The notes below the pieces were generated by a model. The model made no database searches and was not told the DNA's origin. It saw only the letters and a program-made list of their open reading frames with translations. DNA of 64,000 nt from Patiria pectinifera. Its lineage: Eukaryota > Echinodermata > Asteroidea > Valvatida > Asterinidae. This document shows positions 1-11,821 of this stretch, piece after piece. The stretch's first letter is position 1; the number at the start of each line of letters is the position of its first letter. The DNA is taken from the NCBI GenBank assembly GCA_029964075.1, contig CM057138.1, positions 9,294,932 to 9,358,931 on the forward strand, written 5' to 3'. Made by a program: the position numbers and the translations under genes.

Positions 1-217
1 CATGTAGTTCTTACCAACATAAACATGTTTGTACCACCCAACTATTAGAAGCGATTGACGCCCTTGTCAACCGTTTAAGAGCTAGGACCTTTACCAGTTT
101 AGCCTGGATTGATTTGTAAAGTGCTTTGTACTTTCAATTTGGTGCCAGTGCCTAGGGCGTAGAAGGGCCTACAGAACACGGGTGTCTATAGGGCCTACAA
201 ACACTTAATCCGGACCT
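1..217 (+). mobile_element. Right part of a nested hAT-like composite element
   Basis: The inner part ends near position 75 with CGATTGACGCCC, the 3' end of the CATGGGCGTC-type MITE seen again at 25272-25627, 34942-35340 and 36320-36712. The rest, ending TAATCCGGACC, matches the outer element at 25628-25736. The left part is outside the window. Confidence 0.6.
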
Positions 218-1029
218 TTTCTAAAGAAGGAAATGAAAGATCTTCAACCAAAATGTAAGGCTGTGTTTGTATACATACATTTTTGAACAGCGCCCTCTAT
301 TCAAACTTCCAAGCTGCTAGTCCCCCACCCCTTGTCTGTATGGTTATTCCAGATAAGAGTAAGAATCGCATTTTCGATTCTTATGTTATTTTTTTGCGAG
401 TTTGAAATTACCTATCATCGAAAAACAGGATTAGATACATTATTTCAGTCTCACGCAAAAAAATGAAAACCCCATAACAAAACGAAACAAAAACGCTCAG
501 GCAAAACGAAATATCTCACAAGAATGTAAGCTTCACATAAAGTTTGTTTTCCATTGAAAATATGTTCGTGAAATTCAAACAGCCCCCCGCACTGCGATAG
601 AATATTAAAGTCTTTGATGACAGCACATTAAATGCGTCCAGTCCACCCGGATTACTAAGACATCACTCATCTTTATAAATCCTTGCTTCTGTGAGTTTCA
701 GGCATGGCTTATTTTCGAATCCTGGAGATCATGTCAGATTTTCAGAGAGAGAGACATGTGGTAATGGAGTGATACATAATACTTGCCCTATGCGAGCTCA
801 GGCAGTGCAAGCTTCACCCTATATGTTTTCCAGTTAATAACAGTCTAATCGCTATTTTGGGATGTGCCTGCTTTAATTTAACCATCCATGATCTATGTCC
901 TTGATTCTTAATTGTGAATGGAAGGCAGCGTAGAAACAAAGCCGATATCAATCAGACGCTCTTCTCATCTTAGTAACGAGTAGGCCTATGGATGACGTCC
1001 CTCTTATCGCTCGTTTTTGTTTTCCCCAG
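218..1029. other. No feature recognised
   Basis: AT-rich DNA with short A and T runs. No open frame with recognisable protein content and no clear repeat boundary was seen on either strand. If the exon at 1030-1179 is real, this is intron or 5' flank of that gene. Confidence 0.5.
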
Positions 1030-1179
1030 AGAGCGGAGCCCGGAATAACGTGGAGTTTGTTGACCGGGCGGTGCGTGGTGCCGGGGAGATGTCACTTCAT
1101 CTTAAACGGCGGTTGTCACGTTTCCCACCCGTATTCCCGTAAACCGTACCACAGATACATCCGACCGCCCCGCCACTGA
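1030..1179 (+). CDS. Possible 3'-terminal exon of an unknown plus-strand gene
   Basis: A GC-rich island of about 190 bases stands out from AT-rich surroundings. It is preceded by a strong-looking 3' splice site (pyrimidine run, then CAG at 1027-1029) and followed 145 bases later by AATAAA at 1324-1329. Two plus frames are open through it. One ends at TGA 1177-1179 and is rich in Cys, His and Arg; the other ends at TAA 1140-1142 and contains NNVEFVDRAVRG. Neither matches a family I recognise and the frame cannot be chosen. It could be the last exon of a gene starting left of the window, or a non-coding GC island. Confidence 0.3.
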   Translation, partial: RAEPGITWSLLTGRCVVPGRCHFILNGGCHVSHPYSRKPYHRYIRPPRH

Positions 1180-1323
1180 TACACTGCGTTCATTCCAGTG
1201 GTGAATTGTCCCTCTCATCTGCGGGCTTTTAGGTTATTTCCATTTTAATAATACTGATCTCAACACAGCACTGTTGGCTTATTACCCCCGTCTTTAGTCA
1301 TGATTTCCTTGTCCTTTCAATTC

Positions 1324-1329
1324 AATAAA
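1324..1329 (+). promoter_or_regulatory. Poly(A) signal AATAAA
   Basis: Canonical hexamer 145 bases after the stop of the possible terminal exon, followed within about 35 bases by a GT-rich stretch. It counts only if that exon is real. Confidence 0.35.
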
Positions 1330-2933
1330 CGTTTGCACTATTAGAAGAGGGAAGTCGTGTGTTAAAATCCATTAAGGAAATTACGATTTTTTTTCATATA
1401 GGGCAGAGTACCTGCGACTTTTTTTAATTTGGCGTTATGCAATTTGTTTAACCCGGGTGACTTCTACCGTAAATTGGTCTACATCGATATTGTCATATCA
1501 ATAATTCCACAGAAGCATATGAGTGAACGTAGTGGATAACGCATTTCTGATGGTCTTACAAGGGTTATACAGACAACCACTAAGCGAATTTGCAGCTTAA
1601 TGCAGGCTTAAAGGTAGAGTACATCATTTGTCATTGTGCATCATGTTTTTTTAAGCAACAAAAGTGCTCAACATCTTAAGAATGGTGCCTGACAACTAAC
1701 CTTATGGAGTTTTAGCTCAGTGAATGCTGTATTTTCCGAGAAAACAATATTTTAGGATCTTGAATTCAAATCAAAAATGTCCGAGTCATGTTTTGAATTG
1801 CGCTTGAATTCAGCGTCCGAAACACGTTCTCATTCAGCCGATTGCAGCTAAGCGATGTTGCGCACTAAACCGACGAATATAAGACTCTGCGCGCGCGTGT
1901 CAACGCTTGCGCGTATACCCATTCATGGCTTCGCCCTATGGCTTTGCCAACTTGAAACGCACTATACTAACGGAACTCTCCCAAAATGCGTTTTTAGACG
2001 CATATTTGGAAATGGCCTTCTTTCATTGTTTTCTTTAAAATGACAGCATGCCAGAAAGAATTGTTTCACAGGGAGTTTAGTCCCTATACTATCTTTAAAC
2101 CTATCATTACGACATATGCTAGTGGTATACATTTTAGTGTTGTACCAATACTGATGTGGGTTTTCATGGTTATTTACTCACTTACTGTCAACAATACTTG
2201 AATACTTCAATGTGTGCATGTCATCCAGTTGCTTTATATGTATCGTAAATACCGAATACAAAATAAGTCAAATATAACAGAGTCCGTCATTACAAATCAT
2301 TGCATTCCGACCAAACCCCCCCCCCCCCCCCAAAAAAAAAAACCCAAACAATTACCACATTACACAACAAACGAACCTACAGCACGTGCGAGATTACTTG
2401 GTACAGGCGAGAAAAACACCACTGTGTCCGATTTCTTAATTAAAATAGAAAAACAATAACCATGCATGAGCAATTTATCAGGTTGCACCGCGGTATACCT
2501 ACGCATAGTGCAAATCCAATCAAGGGAAACATGTATGCCTGTAACAACCGCAAATATGATGAGAGCATTAATATAGTTCAATCGGTCATACTGACTAGGA
2601 CGAAATTAATTATGAAATTCCTATGCTCAATTCTCAGAATTTATTGGGACTTGATTATGGGGTGAGGTGGCGCACAAACCTGTTAGATCAATCTTGCCTT
2701 TGTCAACAAAATAAATATTTAACACCTTATTTTCTCTTTAATTGCCGGTTCCTCAAGGATTACTTTACTACAGCCGGAAATAACACATGAGCCAGTGGAC
2801 GAGGATAAATCAACTTTTCTTTAATTTAGCGTCAAGGGCATGTTTAATACTGTGCACAAAATGGCCAAAAAATCCACGGGAAACAAATACGATATACCCG
2901 GTACCATTTGTCATTTTCCACAAGACAATTTAG
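1330..2933. other. No gene; homopolymer tract
   Basis: No recognisable coding exon. A run of C directly followed by a run of A lies at about 2316-2341. Short open frames here look like chance. Confidence 0.5.
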
Positions 2934-3003
2934 ATTGGGAAAACAAACTACTCAAGAAATTTATGGAAATTGGGAAAACAAACTACTCAAGAATTATGTA
3001 GAA
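2934..3003 (+). repeat. Two-copy 35-bp tandem duplication
   Basis: The segment beginning ATTGGGAAAACAAACTACTC is repeated once at a 35-base spacing, nearly identical. Confidence 0.8.
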
Positions 3004-3188
3004 ATTTGATTGATTCAGTGTAGCTTGCGATTTCAATTGAGAAGTATATTAAACTGAAAAGTGACACTATGTCTTAACTTTATCGTTGGGGATTTTTTTT
3101 AATCACGCATATGTTTTGTTTTGTAAGATCTTAAAGGTTAAATACAATGTCTTCAGTTAGTACTTGATATAAATATGTGATATTCTGT

Positions 3189-3219
3189 AAAAAAAAAAAA
3201 AAATAATAATAATAATAAT
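3189..3219 (+). repeat. A-run and (AAT)n microsatellite
   Basis: About 13 A residues run into six AAT units. Confidence 0.85.
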
Positions 3220-3293
3220 GTAATACGACTGAAGTAAGAATCGCGGATGTTTAAAACCGGTTTTACTTTTCAAAAACGTGACATAAGATCCAA

Positions 3294-3610
3294 CAAAAAA
3301 AGTCTCCGGTTTCTGGTATGGAGCTTGATATTTTTGCTTCAAATGTGTGCTGATGACTGCAAATGGTGCCCGACTTAACTCAGTGCAAATATATGGGAGT
3401 CCAGAGAGGCCACATAAAGCTTATTCTCGACCATAACCCAATCTAAAAACACGTTAAAATTGTGCAGCAGCAGGATTCCAGTCAAATAACAAGTGAGTTT
3501 GGCGGTTTTGAGACATCATCTTTCATTGATTTTTTTTTTCATTTTGCCGACGCGCATGGCTACGGCGACGCGCGCGCATACCAGAAACCGGAGACTTTTT
3601 GTTTTGGCCT
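3294..3610. mobile_element. MITE with CTCCGGTTTCTGGTAT inverted ends, copy 1
   Basis: The left end carries GTCTCCGGTTTCTGGTAT and the right end its complement (ATACCAGAAACCGGAGAC), then a T-run and GGCCT. Two relatives in the same orientation lie at 40813-41183 and 46577-46942. All share the interior (GCTGATGACTGCAAATGGTG, later ACGGCGACGCGCGCGCAT). No transposase is present. Confidence 0.8.
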
Positions 3611-4389
3611 AAAAGAGGTGTTTCATATAAATAAATGTCTACCAGTTTGTACCTGACAAGCATTTGCGATTCCTCTTTATTGGATGTACATATTCATAAG
3701 CGATGAACTGCACACAAGTACATACCTGTCGCGTACAGAGAACCAGAACCGTTTAACACTAAAGATCTCTGACTCTGAATGACGTGCGTCGAGTTCATCG
3801 TGACAAAGACGTGTATTTGACCGTTCACGGCACGTACATCGATTCTGCAGCCAGCCAATGAGCCTCAGGTCGACCTGCGTCAGATTCTTCAAGTGGTCTC
3901 AATTTCCTAGTGACAACTATCAAGCAACGAGATTCCGGCCTGGAGCATGCGGGACGGTAGCTCAGCAGACTTAACACACGAACCTGCTCTGAATAGGCAA
4001 TTGGTTTCCATTATTGCCACTGGAAAGCCTTTATAGTTCCATACGCTTTGAAAGGTCAGTTTGTTTTCTTCTCCTTTTTAATATCCTTTAAAAAATCACC
4101 AGCATGTAGGGAACGTTCGCGATAAAATGCTATAAAAAAACTTAACCAAACACACAAATACAAAAACGAAATGTTGTTGCGACTAATCCCTAATTCTTTG
4201 ACTTATTTTTCATACCTCACATCCCTGGAGGTTTAAGATGATACGACCTCAACTGTTTAAGCCGGATTAGGATAAAAATAATAATAGTTTATACAATTAT
4301 AATGCGCAAATTGCATCACAATTATTCTAACAAGATAAGTTTGCGGTAGCACCATGTGAATAAAATCTCTTTTGTCTCATCACAATTAT
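3611..4389. other. No feature recognised
   Basis: Unremarkable AT-rich sequence with no supported exon or repeat boundary. Confidence 0.5.
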
Positions 4390-4584
4390 TATTCCTGTTC
4401 AACACAAATGAGACAATGTATCCATTTATACTCCTGGGTGGAGAGATGCAGTAAAGTGCCTTGCCCAAGAGCACAGCACCATGTTCCCCGTCGTGGTTGG
4501 CCACACGGCGAACGTCGGTCGAACAACATTTGAGTCGAACACCACGAGCCGAACATCGTAACCATTGGACCACAGCGCCCCAGA
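4390..4584 (-). mobile_element. tRNA-derived SINE fragment
   Basis: Read on the minus strand, it starts GGGGCGCTGTGG and has a pol III A-box-like TGGTCCAATGG, then a B-box-like GTTCGACTC about 35 bases on (plus 4532-4540). This is followed by CTTGGGCAAGGCACTTTA, a motif common in tails of SINE and LINE families of marine animals. A tRNA-like head with a repeat tail argues for a SINE rather than a tRNA gene. Confidence 0.65.
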
Positions 4585-5357
4585 CATTTTTGGACAACAC
4601 CAGTAACAGTATTGCCTCTATATAACAAAAGCTATACGGTATACTGCCTACCCCATCTGGGCACATTCCTTTATCATCATTAGAGACTCTGAAACAAATG
4701 TTAGACTTATATCAATGTATACAAAAAGCAATATCGCAATGTTAACCCTTTTCGGCAATAATATTGCCATGAACCTAAATGAATTGTATGTTGCAATTTG
4801 GTTTTAATCTGAGGTGAAATCACCCTTTCATTTTTGAAACGTCATCCAAAGGCGGCTCCTTTGAAAAATAGAAAGGGGTTTCGGTAAACCAGTCAAATTG
4901 TTTTGTAAAAAGCCTCAATAAATAATTCCCTTGACATACTGTCGCAGTCAAAGTAAAAAAAAAAAAATATATATATCCACCTGAAAGGGGATTTTTTAAG
5001 CTATTGGAAGAGTTCATAAATATCGTAACTATAGGTATAATACCCAAGCATCTTTATCGTGTTCCCCACATTTTCCAAACCTGCGATACACATACAGTGC
5101 AGCATATAATAGCATACAGATTTCTGGAGGTCGGTATCAAGTGAAATTACCGTGTAAATTTGTGAAGAAGTATACACACGTGCGCTTATATATCTATTGT
5201 GTGGTTTACATCGTTATGAAATCGATCAAAGCCTGATGTTTATATGAATACCGAACCGGTTTAAATGAAGCGAGAGACCAGAGTCAGTATTTCAGCTCGG
5301 CCTTCGAAAATACCAACAGGTGATAACAGGCTTGGATCCTAGGAACATCTAAGCCCG
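4585..5357. other. No feature recognised
   Basis: AT-rich sequence with an A-run followed by (AT)n near 4956-4977. No exon supported. Confidence 0.5.
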
Positions 5358-7231
5358 TCATCCGCCCTCAATGAGTTTCCGAATCAATAAAGGCGGGCGG
5401 AAGGATATGTGAGGGGAAAAAAAGGCAAACGACAAAAAAAAACACCTGTCGTTTCTAGCCGACAGGATCACTACTTCCACTTTGGGCATGAATAGTCCAC
5501 TGATATTCAGGCGCGCTGACTCATATTTCCCTGTTTCTGTCTTAAGAAACCGGCTAGACTTCCCTAAAGTAACAGAATCACATTGGTCGAACGCCATAAA
5601 CATATGCGCGGGAGTTGTTTCCTGCATTGTGCACTTCGTTTCCTGCGTGCTTAAGAAACTTGAGCATGGAGTGATATCATTTGAAAAGTACAACATTACA
5701 GTGGTGTTTTTTTTTCACACTTATTTAGGACTGGCAATCCATGAGAACAATCCTTCACAAGGGTACAATCATTTGAACTGCGGCGGACACACGATGGATT
5801 GCTTTAAGAATGAGGCATTTTGTTTCTGCCCAAGGGATATCTCAGACTCACTAAACAAGTCTCGGAATCTTGAATTAACGGCAACGAACATCTATATCAA
5901 AAGCTGTGTACAAGAGGTTGCCAATCCAAGTTAACATAGTTCGCCAAAAAAAGTGCGTTACATAAAGTCGGACTTGGTGTTTTCCACTGATGTTACCTTG
6001 TCGTGCAATTATAAGTCGTCTTTGCGGTCCCTTAAACTCAGAATTAAAGTCCTAACGACAGAGTCAGATTCTTCCCCTTTCCCCAGAATTTCCTGCTCAT
6101 CATTAGTTCTATATTTATTATGTTCGTGACGAAATAAAGAAATTGATCTTTTGGTGACGGAAGAGCTACTTCCCGTTCCTGTTCCCATTGACTTTTCGCT
6201 GTTTTGGGCATGGAGCAAGAAAATTATCAAGCGTGGGCGAGTTATGTATGCGCACAAGTGTTGGGCAGACTCGCTTATATAGAAGTAAATCTTAAAAGAC
6301 AGAGTGCTCTTTAGTTGCTTAACGGCGCCATCCATTTTTATCCATTTGTATGATTGATCTCCTTCAAGAGCTTGACATGCATGACGTAGGAAAGGGTCAG
6401 AGTTGAAAGAACTTTGAGATCTCAGCTGACTGATCTCCGACTTCCACTGGGAAAAAGAAACTCGAATCGAGAGATGCATGGACTTAATAAGCAATGCAAC
6501 CGGACAATTTTATTTTGCAACAATGTTTCTTTAAGTTGGATCAAAGATCATGATCCCACTTTTCGGTGTTAAGATCTTTTAATAATCCTGTGGCTATAAG
6601 TAGTCCAAAGCGTTTCCATTGTTTTTTTATCTCCCAATATGGGTCAGTTTTGAAACTCGTTGCTTTCCTCAGAAAATAATAATACAAAATTAAGGGGGAA
6701 AGGTCTTGTTCACACGCTCGAGGCGAAGACAAACATGTTTTTGACTTTGCTTTCATTGAATAGTAATGAAGACCAAATTGCACACGCACGGCCGGCGGAA
6801 CGACCGGACCTGGAGGTCACTTGTACTCTAATTATAGCCCGAAGCGTGTCTCGTTTGATTAACTTCTCTCCTGAGGGTTGGTAGAAATATTCTGCTCTGC
6901 GAAGGAATGGATCAACACAATGAGCTCTCCAATAAAAACAGAAATTGGCAGCGAAGCGCATGCTGTGTGTAATAATAAAAACGACCTTGCCGGTGTCTTT
7001 AAATTCAAAATACTTGTAGAGCGAAATAAAAAAAAAAGTACAATTACATTTTCCGTTTTGAACACTGGTGGCCTGAAGGTATTGCGCCTCAGCAATTGAA
7101 GTCCTCAGAATTGGATGTCTTGTAACACAGTTTCTAGTCCGACCGTTTGCCCTTGGGTATTTCGCAAATCGATTTGAAGGTTTGTTCAGTTTTTTTAAGT
7201 TTTGAACTTGCTTCCGTTTGGAGTTTGGCAT
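5358..7231. other. Cluster of long but unassigned open frames
   Basis: Three open frames of 150, 161 and 173 codons lie end to end: plus 5482-5934, minus 6009-6494, minus 6710-7231. None has a domain, signal peptide or repeat I can name, and strands and frames are inconsistent. Frames this long are unusual in this window outside genes and repeats, so a decayed coding element is possible, but nothing proves it. Confidence 0.2.
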
Positions 7232-7769
7232 ATGATGCCAGCATGTGGTGCTTGGCTTTACTTGAACGTCAGCACTGTTTTATACAGTAACATTTCAGAG
7301 GGGCATAAGACCTAATGATTCAAAATCAACCAAAGCGATAAATACAACATCTGGTTCATTGATTTATCCGATGAGCAGTGTAGGTGCAGATTAGCACACA
7401 GTTTGTAAATGTTTTTCCTTTTGCAAAACAAATAGTGCACACACCATACCCAACCGGGATAACAAACTGCGACTCCTACTTATCGTACAACAGCCATAAC
7501 GTTCCTGTTCCTTTTTTATTTTCATTTTTCATTTTTTTGGTTTTTCTTATGTGATCATATGAGTATTTAAGATATGTGAGTATATGTTTCCCAGTCGGTT
7601 TAATATGTTTGGCATCCTGAATGATGACGAATTTGGATGCACGTTTACATCAACATTCAATATTATTAACTAAATAGATCGTTCAATTTAGATCTTTAAT
7701 TAAAATCTTAGGGCCTGCGATTGCACTTCTCAACGATTAAATTGCATGTACAATGCATGTAATTAAAAA
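7232..7769. other. No feature recognised
   Basis: AT-rich; no supported element. Confidence 0.5.
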
Positions 7770-7770
7770 G

Positions 7771-8062
7771 GGGCCGTATAATAAGTCCGACGCCTCATAT
7801 AGGTCCGACGCCTCATAAGTCCGAAATTTCGGACTTATGAGTCAAACAATTTATTTATTCCGCATCATAGGTCCGACGCCTCATAAGTCCGACGCCTCAT
7901 AAGTCCGACTTCGAAAAAACGAAGCGTTTAATTTGTCGGACTTACGAGGCATCGGAGCTATGAGGCGTCGGACTTATGGGCCTTTATTTGGTTAGGGGAT
8001 GCGATTTTGTCGGACTTATGAGGCGTCGGACCTATGAGGCGTCGGACTTATGAGCGGACCCC
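7771..8062. mobile_element. Fold-back element built of TCCGACGCCTCATAAG modules, copy 1
   Basis: The left half repeats AAGTCCGACGCCTCATA-type modules about five times in one orientation. The right half repeats the complement (TATGAGGCGTCGGACTTA). The ends read GGGGCCG and CGGACCCC. AAATTTCGGACTTATGAG and its mirror give further local palindromes, so the element can fold into an almost complete hairpin. A second copy sits in intron 1 of the dehydrogenase gene (33453-33652). Confidence 0.8.
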
Positions 8063-8214
8063 ATCAAAAATGTGATAAGTAATTGATTTTATCTCTGAAA
8101 GATAAAATGCTTTATACTTGGTGCACTTTAAGTTTTTATGTCGTTTTTGAGTTGCGCAACAAACAACGTTCAGCCTTTGTCTCGAGTTGGTTGCGAAATC
8201 TGAAGAAGTTGCGT

Positions 8215-8339
8215 TGACCAATTGCGCAAGAAACCGAAGGAAACAAATTCCTTACCAAATTTGGTCTTGTTTTGCTGATATGCAGATTGTGAGGTTTAGA
8301 TTGACCAATGAGGATTCATGGTATCCTACCCTGACCAAT
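8215..8339 (+). promoter_or_regulatory. Three TGACCAAT (CCAAT-box) motifs
   Basis: TGACCAAT occurs at 8215-8222, 8302-8309 and 8332-8339 on the plus strand, followed by GGTATTTAGCC near 8367. This resembles a CCAAT-type promoter, but no downstream exon could be linked to it. Confidence 0.25.
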
Positions 8340-8726
8340 CAGACGAAAGGTCTGTCCAACGGCCTGGGTATTTAGCCAAGACCACGCGGCTTGGCGGCCG
8401 TCATTGCGTTGCAGCTTTTCAGCAAGAAACTTGACCAAAACTTCTATTTTTCGTCATCCCGCCTCCTCCCCTTCATTCCGCCTTAATGGATGCATCGGCC
8501 TTATTTGCGGGATTCAGACAGCTATGGTATTTTGTTTTGATAAACTGTTTTTGTAGAATGTAGTGTTGAATAACGTTTTATATTAATTAGAGATTTATGA
8601 ATTACACAGACTTGCAATCTCTCCTGCTGTTCCACGAGAGATTATATTGTTCGATCCAGCCGTACGACGATCGAACAGCACATCTGTGTTAATATCACAT
8701 GGAATTAAAAACACAATAAAATTAGG

Positions 8727-9022
8727 ACCAAAAGTAAGGTCCATGGTTTGGGTCAGGTGTGCCCGCTAAAAGATGACCAAGGTTAAGGTCCAATTGGTTT
8801 GGGTCAGGTGTGCCCGCAAAAGATGACCAAGGTAAAGGTCCAACTGGTTTGGGTCAGGTGTGCCCACTAAAAGATGACCAAGGTAAAGGTCCAACTGGTT
8901 CGGGTCAGGTGTGCCCACAAAAAGATGACCAAGGTAAAGGTCCAACTGGTTCGGGTCAGGTGTGCCCACAAAAAGATGACCAAGGTAAAGGTCCAATTGG
9001 TTTGGGTCAGGTGTGCCCACTA
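8727..9022. repeat. 51-bp minisatellite, about six units
   Basis: GTCAGGTGTGCCC recurs at 8752, 8803, 8853, 8904, 8955 and 9006, a 50-51-base period. The unit is 17 codons and contains no stop in one frame of each strand: minus LVGTPDPNQLDLYLGHL, plus CPQKDDQGKGPTGSGQV. The array ends abruptly and no exon context was found, so it is treated as non-coding. Confidence 0.9.
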
Positions 9023-10134
9023 ACAAGTTTAAGGGACCATAGTGATGGTCCATCGTTTGGTTATCTCAAGAAGTTTTGGTCAAATAAATAGCTGCTTTTG
9101 GCTGCAGCAAAGAACCATGATTTTTTGTTTCCCCTTTATCTCATTTGCGTCCAAGTATAATGGGTCAATTCAAATACGCCGGAGCTTCAGGGTGCGTCAG
9201 TTTTGGAATTCGAATTCGCCATTAAGCAAGCATTTGTGAAATATCGGCAAAGGAATGTAAAACCGGTTCATATTATTCAAAGTGTCTTTGTTAAAAATTG
9301 AAAATACATTAAAAACAACTGTTTCCCACATTCGACCACAAAGTAGCAGCCACAACATAATCCTATTGATCAATTGTTTGCATGAAAAGAGAGCAGATGA
9401 TACTGCAATGAAGCATGTGTAAGATAAAGCAAATTGAGAAAAGAGAGATATGAGAAAACCCAGATCGGAATTTAATACTAGAAGATAAAAGAGCAAAATG
9501 TTACAACTAAGGAAAAAATACAAAAATAAAACATAAATATATGTATGTTAACACAATAACAAGAGGGCAAAGCATCTCTTATAATCCCAATGTTGCCGAA
9601 GCTTATTGTTTATATGTCGACTGTTATGTATCACTTTTTATTTATCGCATCAATATGGTTTACGTATTTACGTCTTTAGATTAAAGCCAGATAACATATA
9701 CTTTGAGCATGAATAAAACTAAAATGAAAAGTAAAAAAGAACATGTGAAATGTAAAATAATAATAATAATCACCACGCATCTTGACTTCATTTCCCACTA
9801 TTTTCAATGCAGAAAGTTTAAAATAGAATGCGCAGTGATGACAACGAAAATAAGTTTATTATGCAAATAACCATAAAGCAAACAGACTACTAAATCGAAT
9901 GATCTTTTAAACCGAATGACATAACTTCAGTTTAGGGATGTTCAACACGAAACCAAAACCCCCCAAAATTATCAACGTAGTGCGCTTACAAAATTACGTC
10001 GACGAAGGGCCAACCCCCCCCCCCCCGGCCAAAAAAAAGAGCAAATGTAAGTCAAAATGATGTAACTAGTGACCTAGTTTGATCTAAAAAGATTGATTCC
10101 AGATTGTAATTAACACATCACAGCTAAAATTAAA
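9023..10134. other. No gene; small simple repeats
   Basis: AT-rich. (AAT)n at about 9757-9771 and a C-run near 10014-10026 followed by an A-run. Confidence 0.5.
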
Positions 10135-10162
10135 TGACGTCACAGCTCCAGCCGTGACGTCA
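10135..10162. promoter_or_regulatory. Pair of perfect CRE palindromes
   Basis: TGACGTCA at 10135-10142 and again at 10155-10162, 20 bases apart (two helical turns). CREB/ATF-type factors bind this palindrome. The pair lies downstream of the GPCR exon; no start site was tied to it. Confidence 0.4.
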
Positions 10163-10533
10163 ACCTACATGGATCTATTAAGTTTGACTTTTCTCAAGCA
10201 TGGTCACACACACAAATCGAAGGTTGGGCGCATCATTCGACTCTCTTCGCTCGAGCGATTGCCATGATGGATTATTGGTCTCGAAGTTCATCTTTCTTCA
10301 AGGACCTACTACGTTTTGGTTTTTCGGTCTTTTTTCTTTGATTTCATTGAAGATGAAAACCCGACGAGTTGTTCGCAGACCGAGATGAACTTAAGCGAGA
10401 GCTATGATTGAGCTGAACAATCTTTCACCCCGACAGATTCCTATGGTAATTGCATGGAGACTAAGGACCGAAGGTTTATTATCAACCTAGATGCTCCAAA
10501 ACGGAACAAAACTCAGGCATAAATAATGTTACA

Positions 10534-11124
10534 CAGGGCGAGTCAAAAAAAAAGTGGAGCCCAAAACAAAGACATATATTTCATCAAAAAAAAAATGTAG
10601 TACGAACATTAAATATGACTTGGAAGCCCATTTATTAAACTACTTTTCACCGAGAACATTATTTCAATTGCTCTTCACGTTAACTTTTTAGGGGGGACCT
10701 ATACGAAGTAACCCTAAACTAAGTTTCATCAAAACAACAATTTATTGTGTGTTCTGACTGTTTGGATCAACAAAGGAAATTACCCAAATACTTGTTTCAA
10801 CAACTGTAGAACACAATATCTTTATTAACAACCCTGTTTTGGCTAACAATGGAACTTATAAAATCCGCTTTTTTAAAGACTCAAGGTTTTATCGCTTGTG
10901 ATGTTTGAAGACAATTGTAACGACAATTCTTGGACGAAACAGATTTTAGGGTAATTTCGTTTAAATGCTGATATAATTGAACGGATTGAGCAATTGAAGA
11001 ATGTTTTTCTCATCTAACTTTAGTTTATTAAATTGTCGTACAAGTCATATCTTGGTGCTGCCTTTGTTTGTTTAATGCAAATAAATTTGTTTGGGTAAGG
11101 TTCCGCTTTTTTTTACTCACCCTG
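10534..11124. mobile_element. Mariner-like long-inverted-repeat MITE, copy 1
   Basis: It begins CAGGGCGAGTC followed by an A-run and ends T-run-ACTCACCCTG, flanked on the right by TA. The two halves are diverged inverted repeats, as in the relatives at 34279-34938 and 58404-59040. TA flanks and CAGGGTGAGT ends fit non-autonomous Tc1/mariner elements. No transposase is seen. Confidence 0.75.
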
Positions 11125-11781
11125 TATGAGTTTTGTTTTCACGTTGCAAAAGAAACAAACTGTGTATTAGAATACTCAATAATATTCCCATTTTGATTTG
11201 ATAACGTAGGCATTCGTTGGTTTTCAATTACAGCCTGAACCGACAGGAGACTCTTACCAATGTCAGATGAACAAGTAAAGTTCAAGTCGTGCTGAATTTG
11301 TTGATTATGTTATATCGATCCATAGACGAACATTTATTAGACTTCATGTATCGGTTTATTTAAATGAAGGACTGTAACGAAACGTGTGTTTCTCCTACCC
11401 CCTGCAAAATCATTTTTTGAGTAGCTGCGAACCTCAACAAATCCTTCCAGTCTGATATCGAAATGCCGGACAGCACACAAATGATAAATCTGACATTCTG
11501 TGGTGCATTCATCGATTTTCACTTGTCAGTTTAAATCATCGTGATGCATGAAGGGCGAAAAGACACTGTCATTTGTTAATGTCTGTTTGCCAATACACAC
11601 TGTGGAAATGTGAAAAAAAATATTCCATTTGGGCCTATAGCACATTACTGCTTCCTAGAAAACGCTGTACATATATTTTGTTAATAGCCTACGCTTGAGC
11701 ATGCACGATCCAATCTTGACCGGTGAGAATTGCATTGAATTAGCGTGCTCTCTTCATGCATAGGCCAACATATTGCTAAAT

Positions 11782-11821
11782 TGAAAACAAAGACACCAAT
11801 ATATTGGTATCTTTGTTTTCA
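11782..11821. repeat. 40-bp near-perfect palindrome
   Basis: Two 20-base arms meet with no spacer at ATATAT, and only one base pair is mismatched. The outer part of each arm is TGAAAACAAAGA or its complement. It lies in the presumed GPCR intron about 310 bases past the exon donor. Confidence 0.8.
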
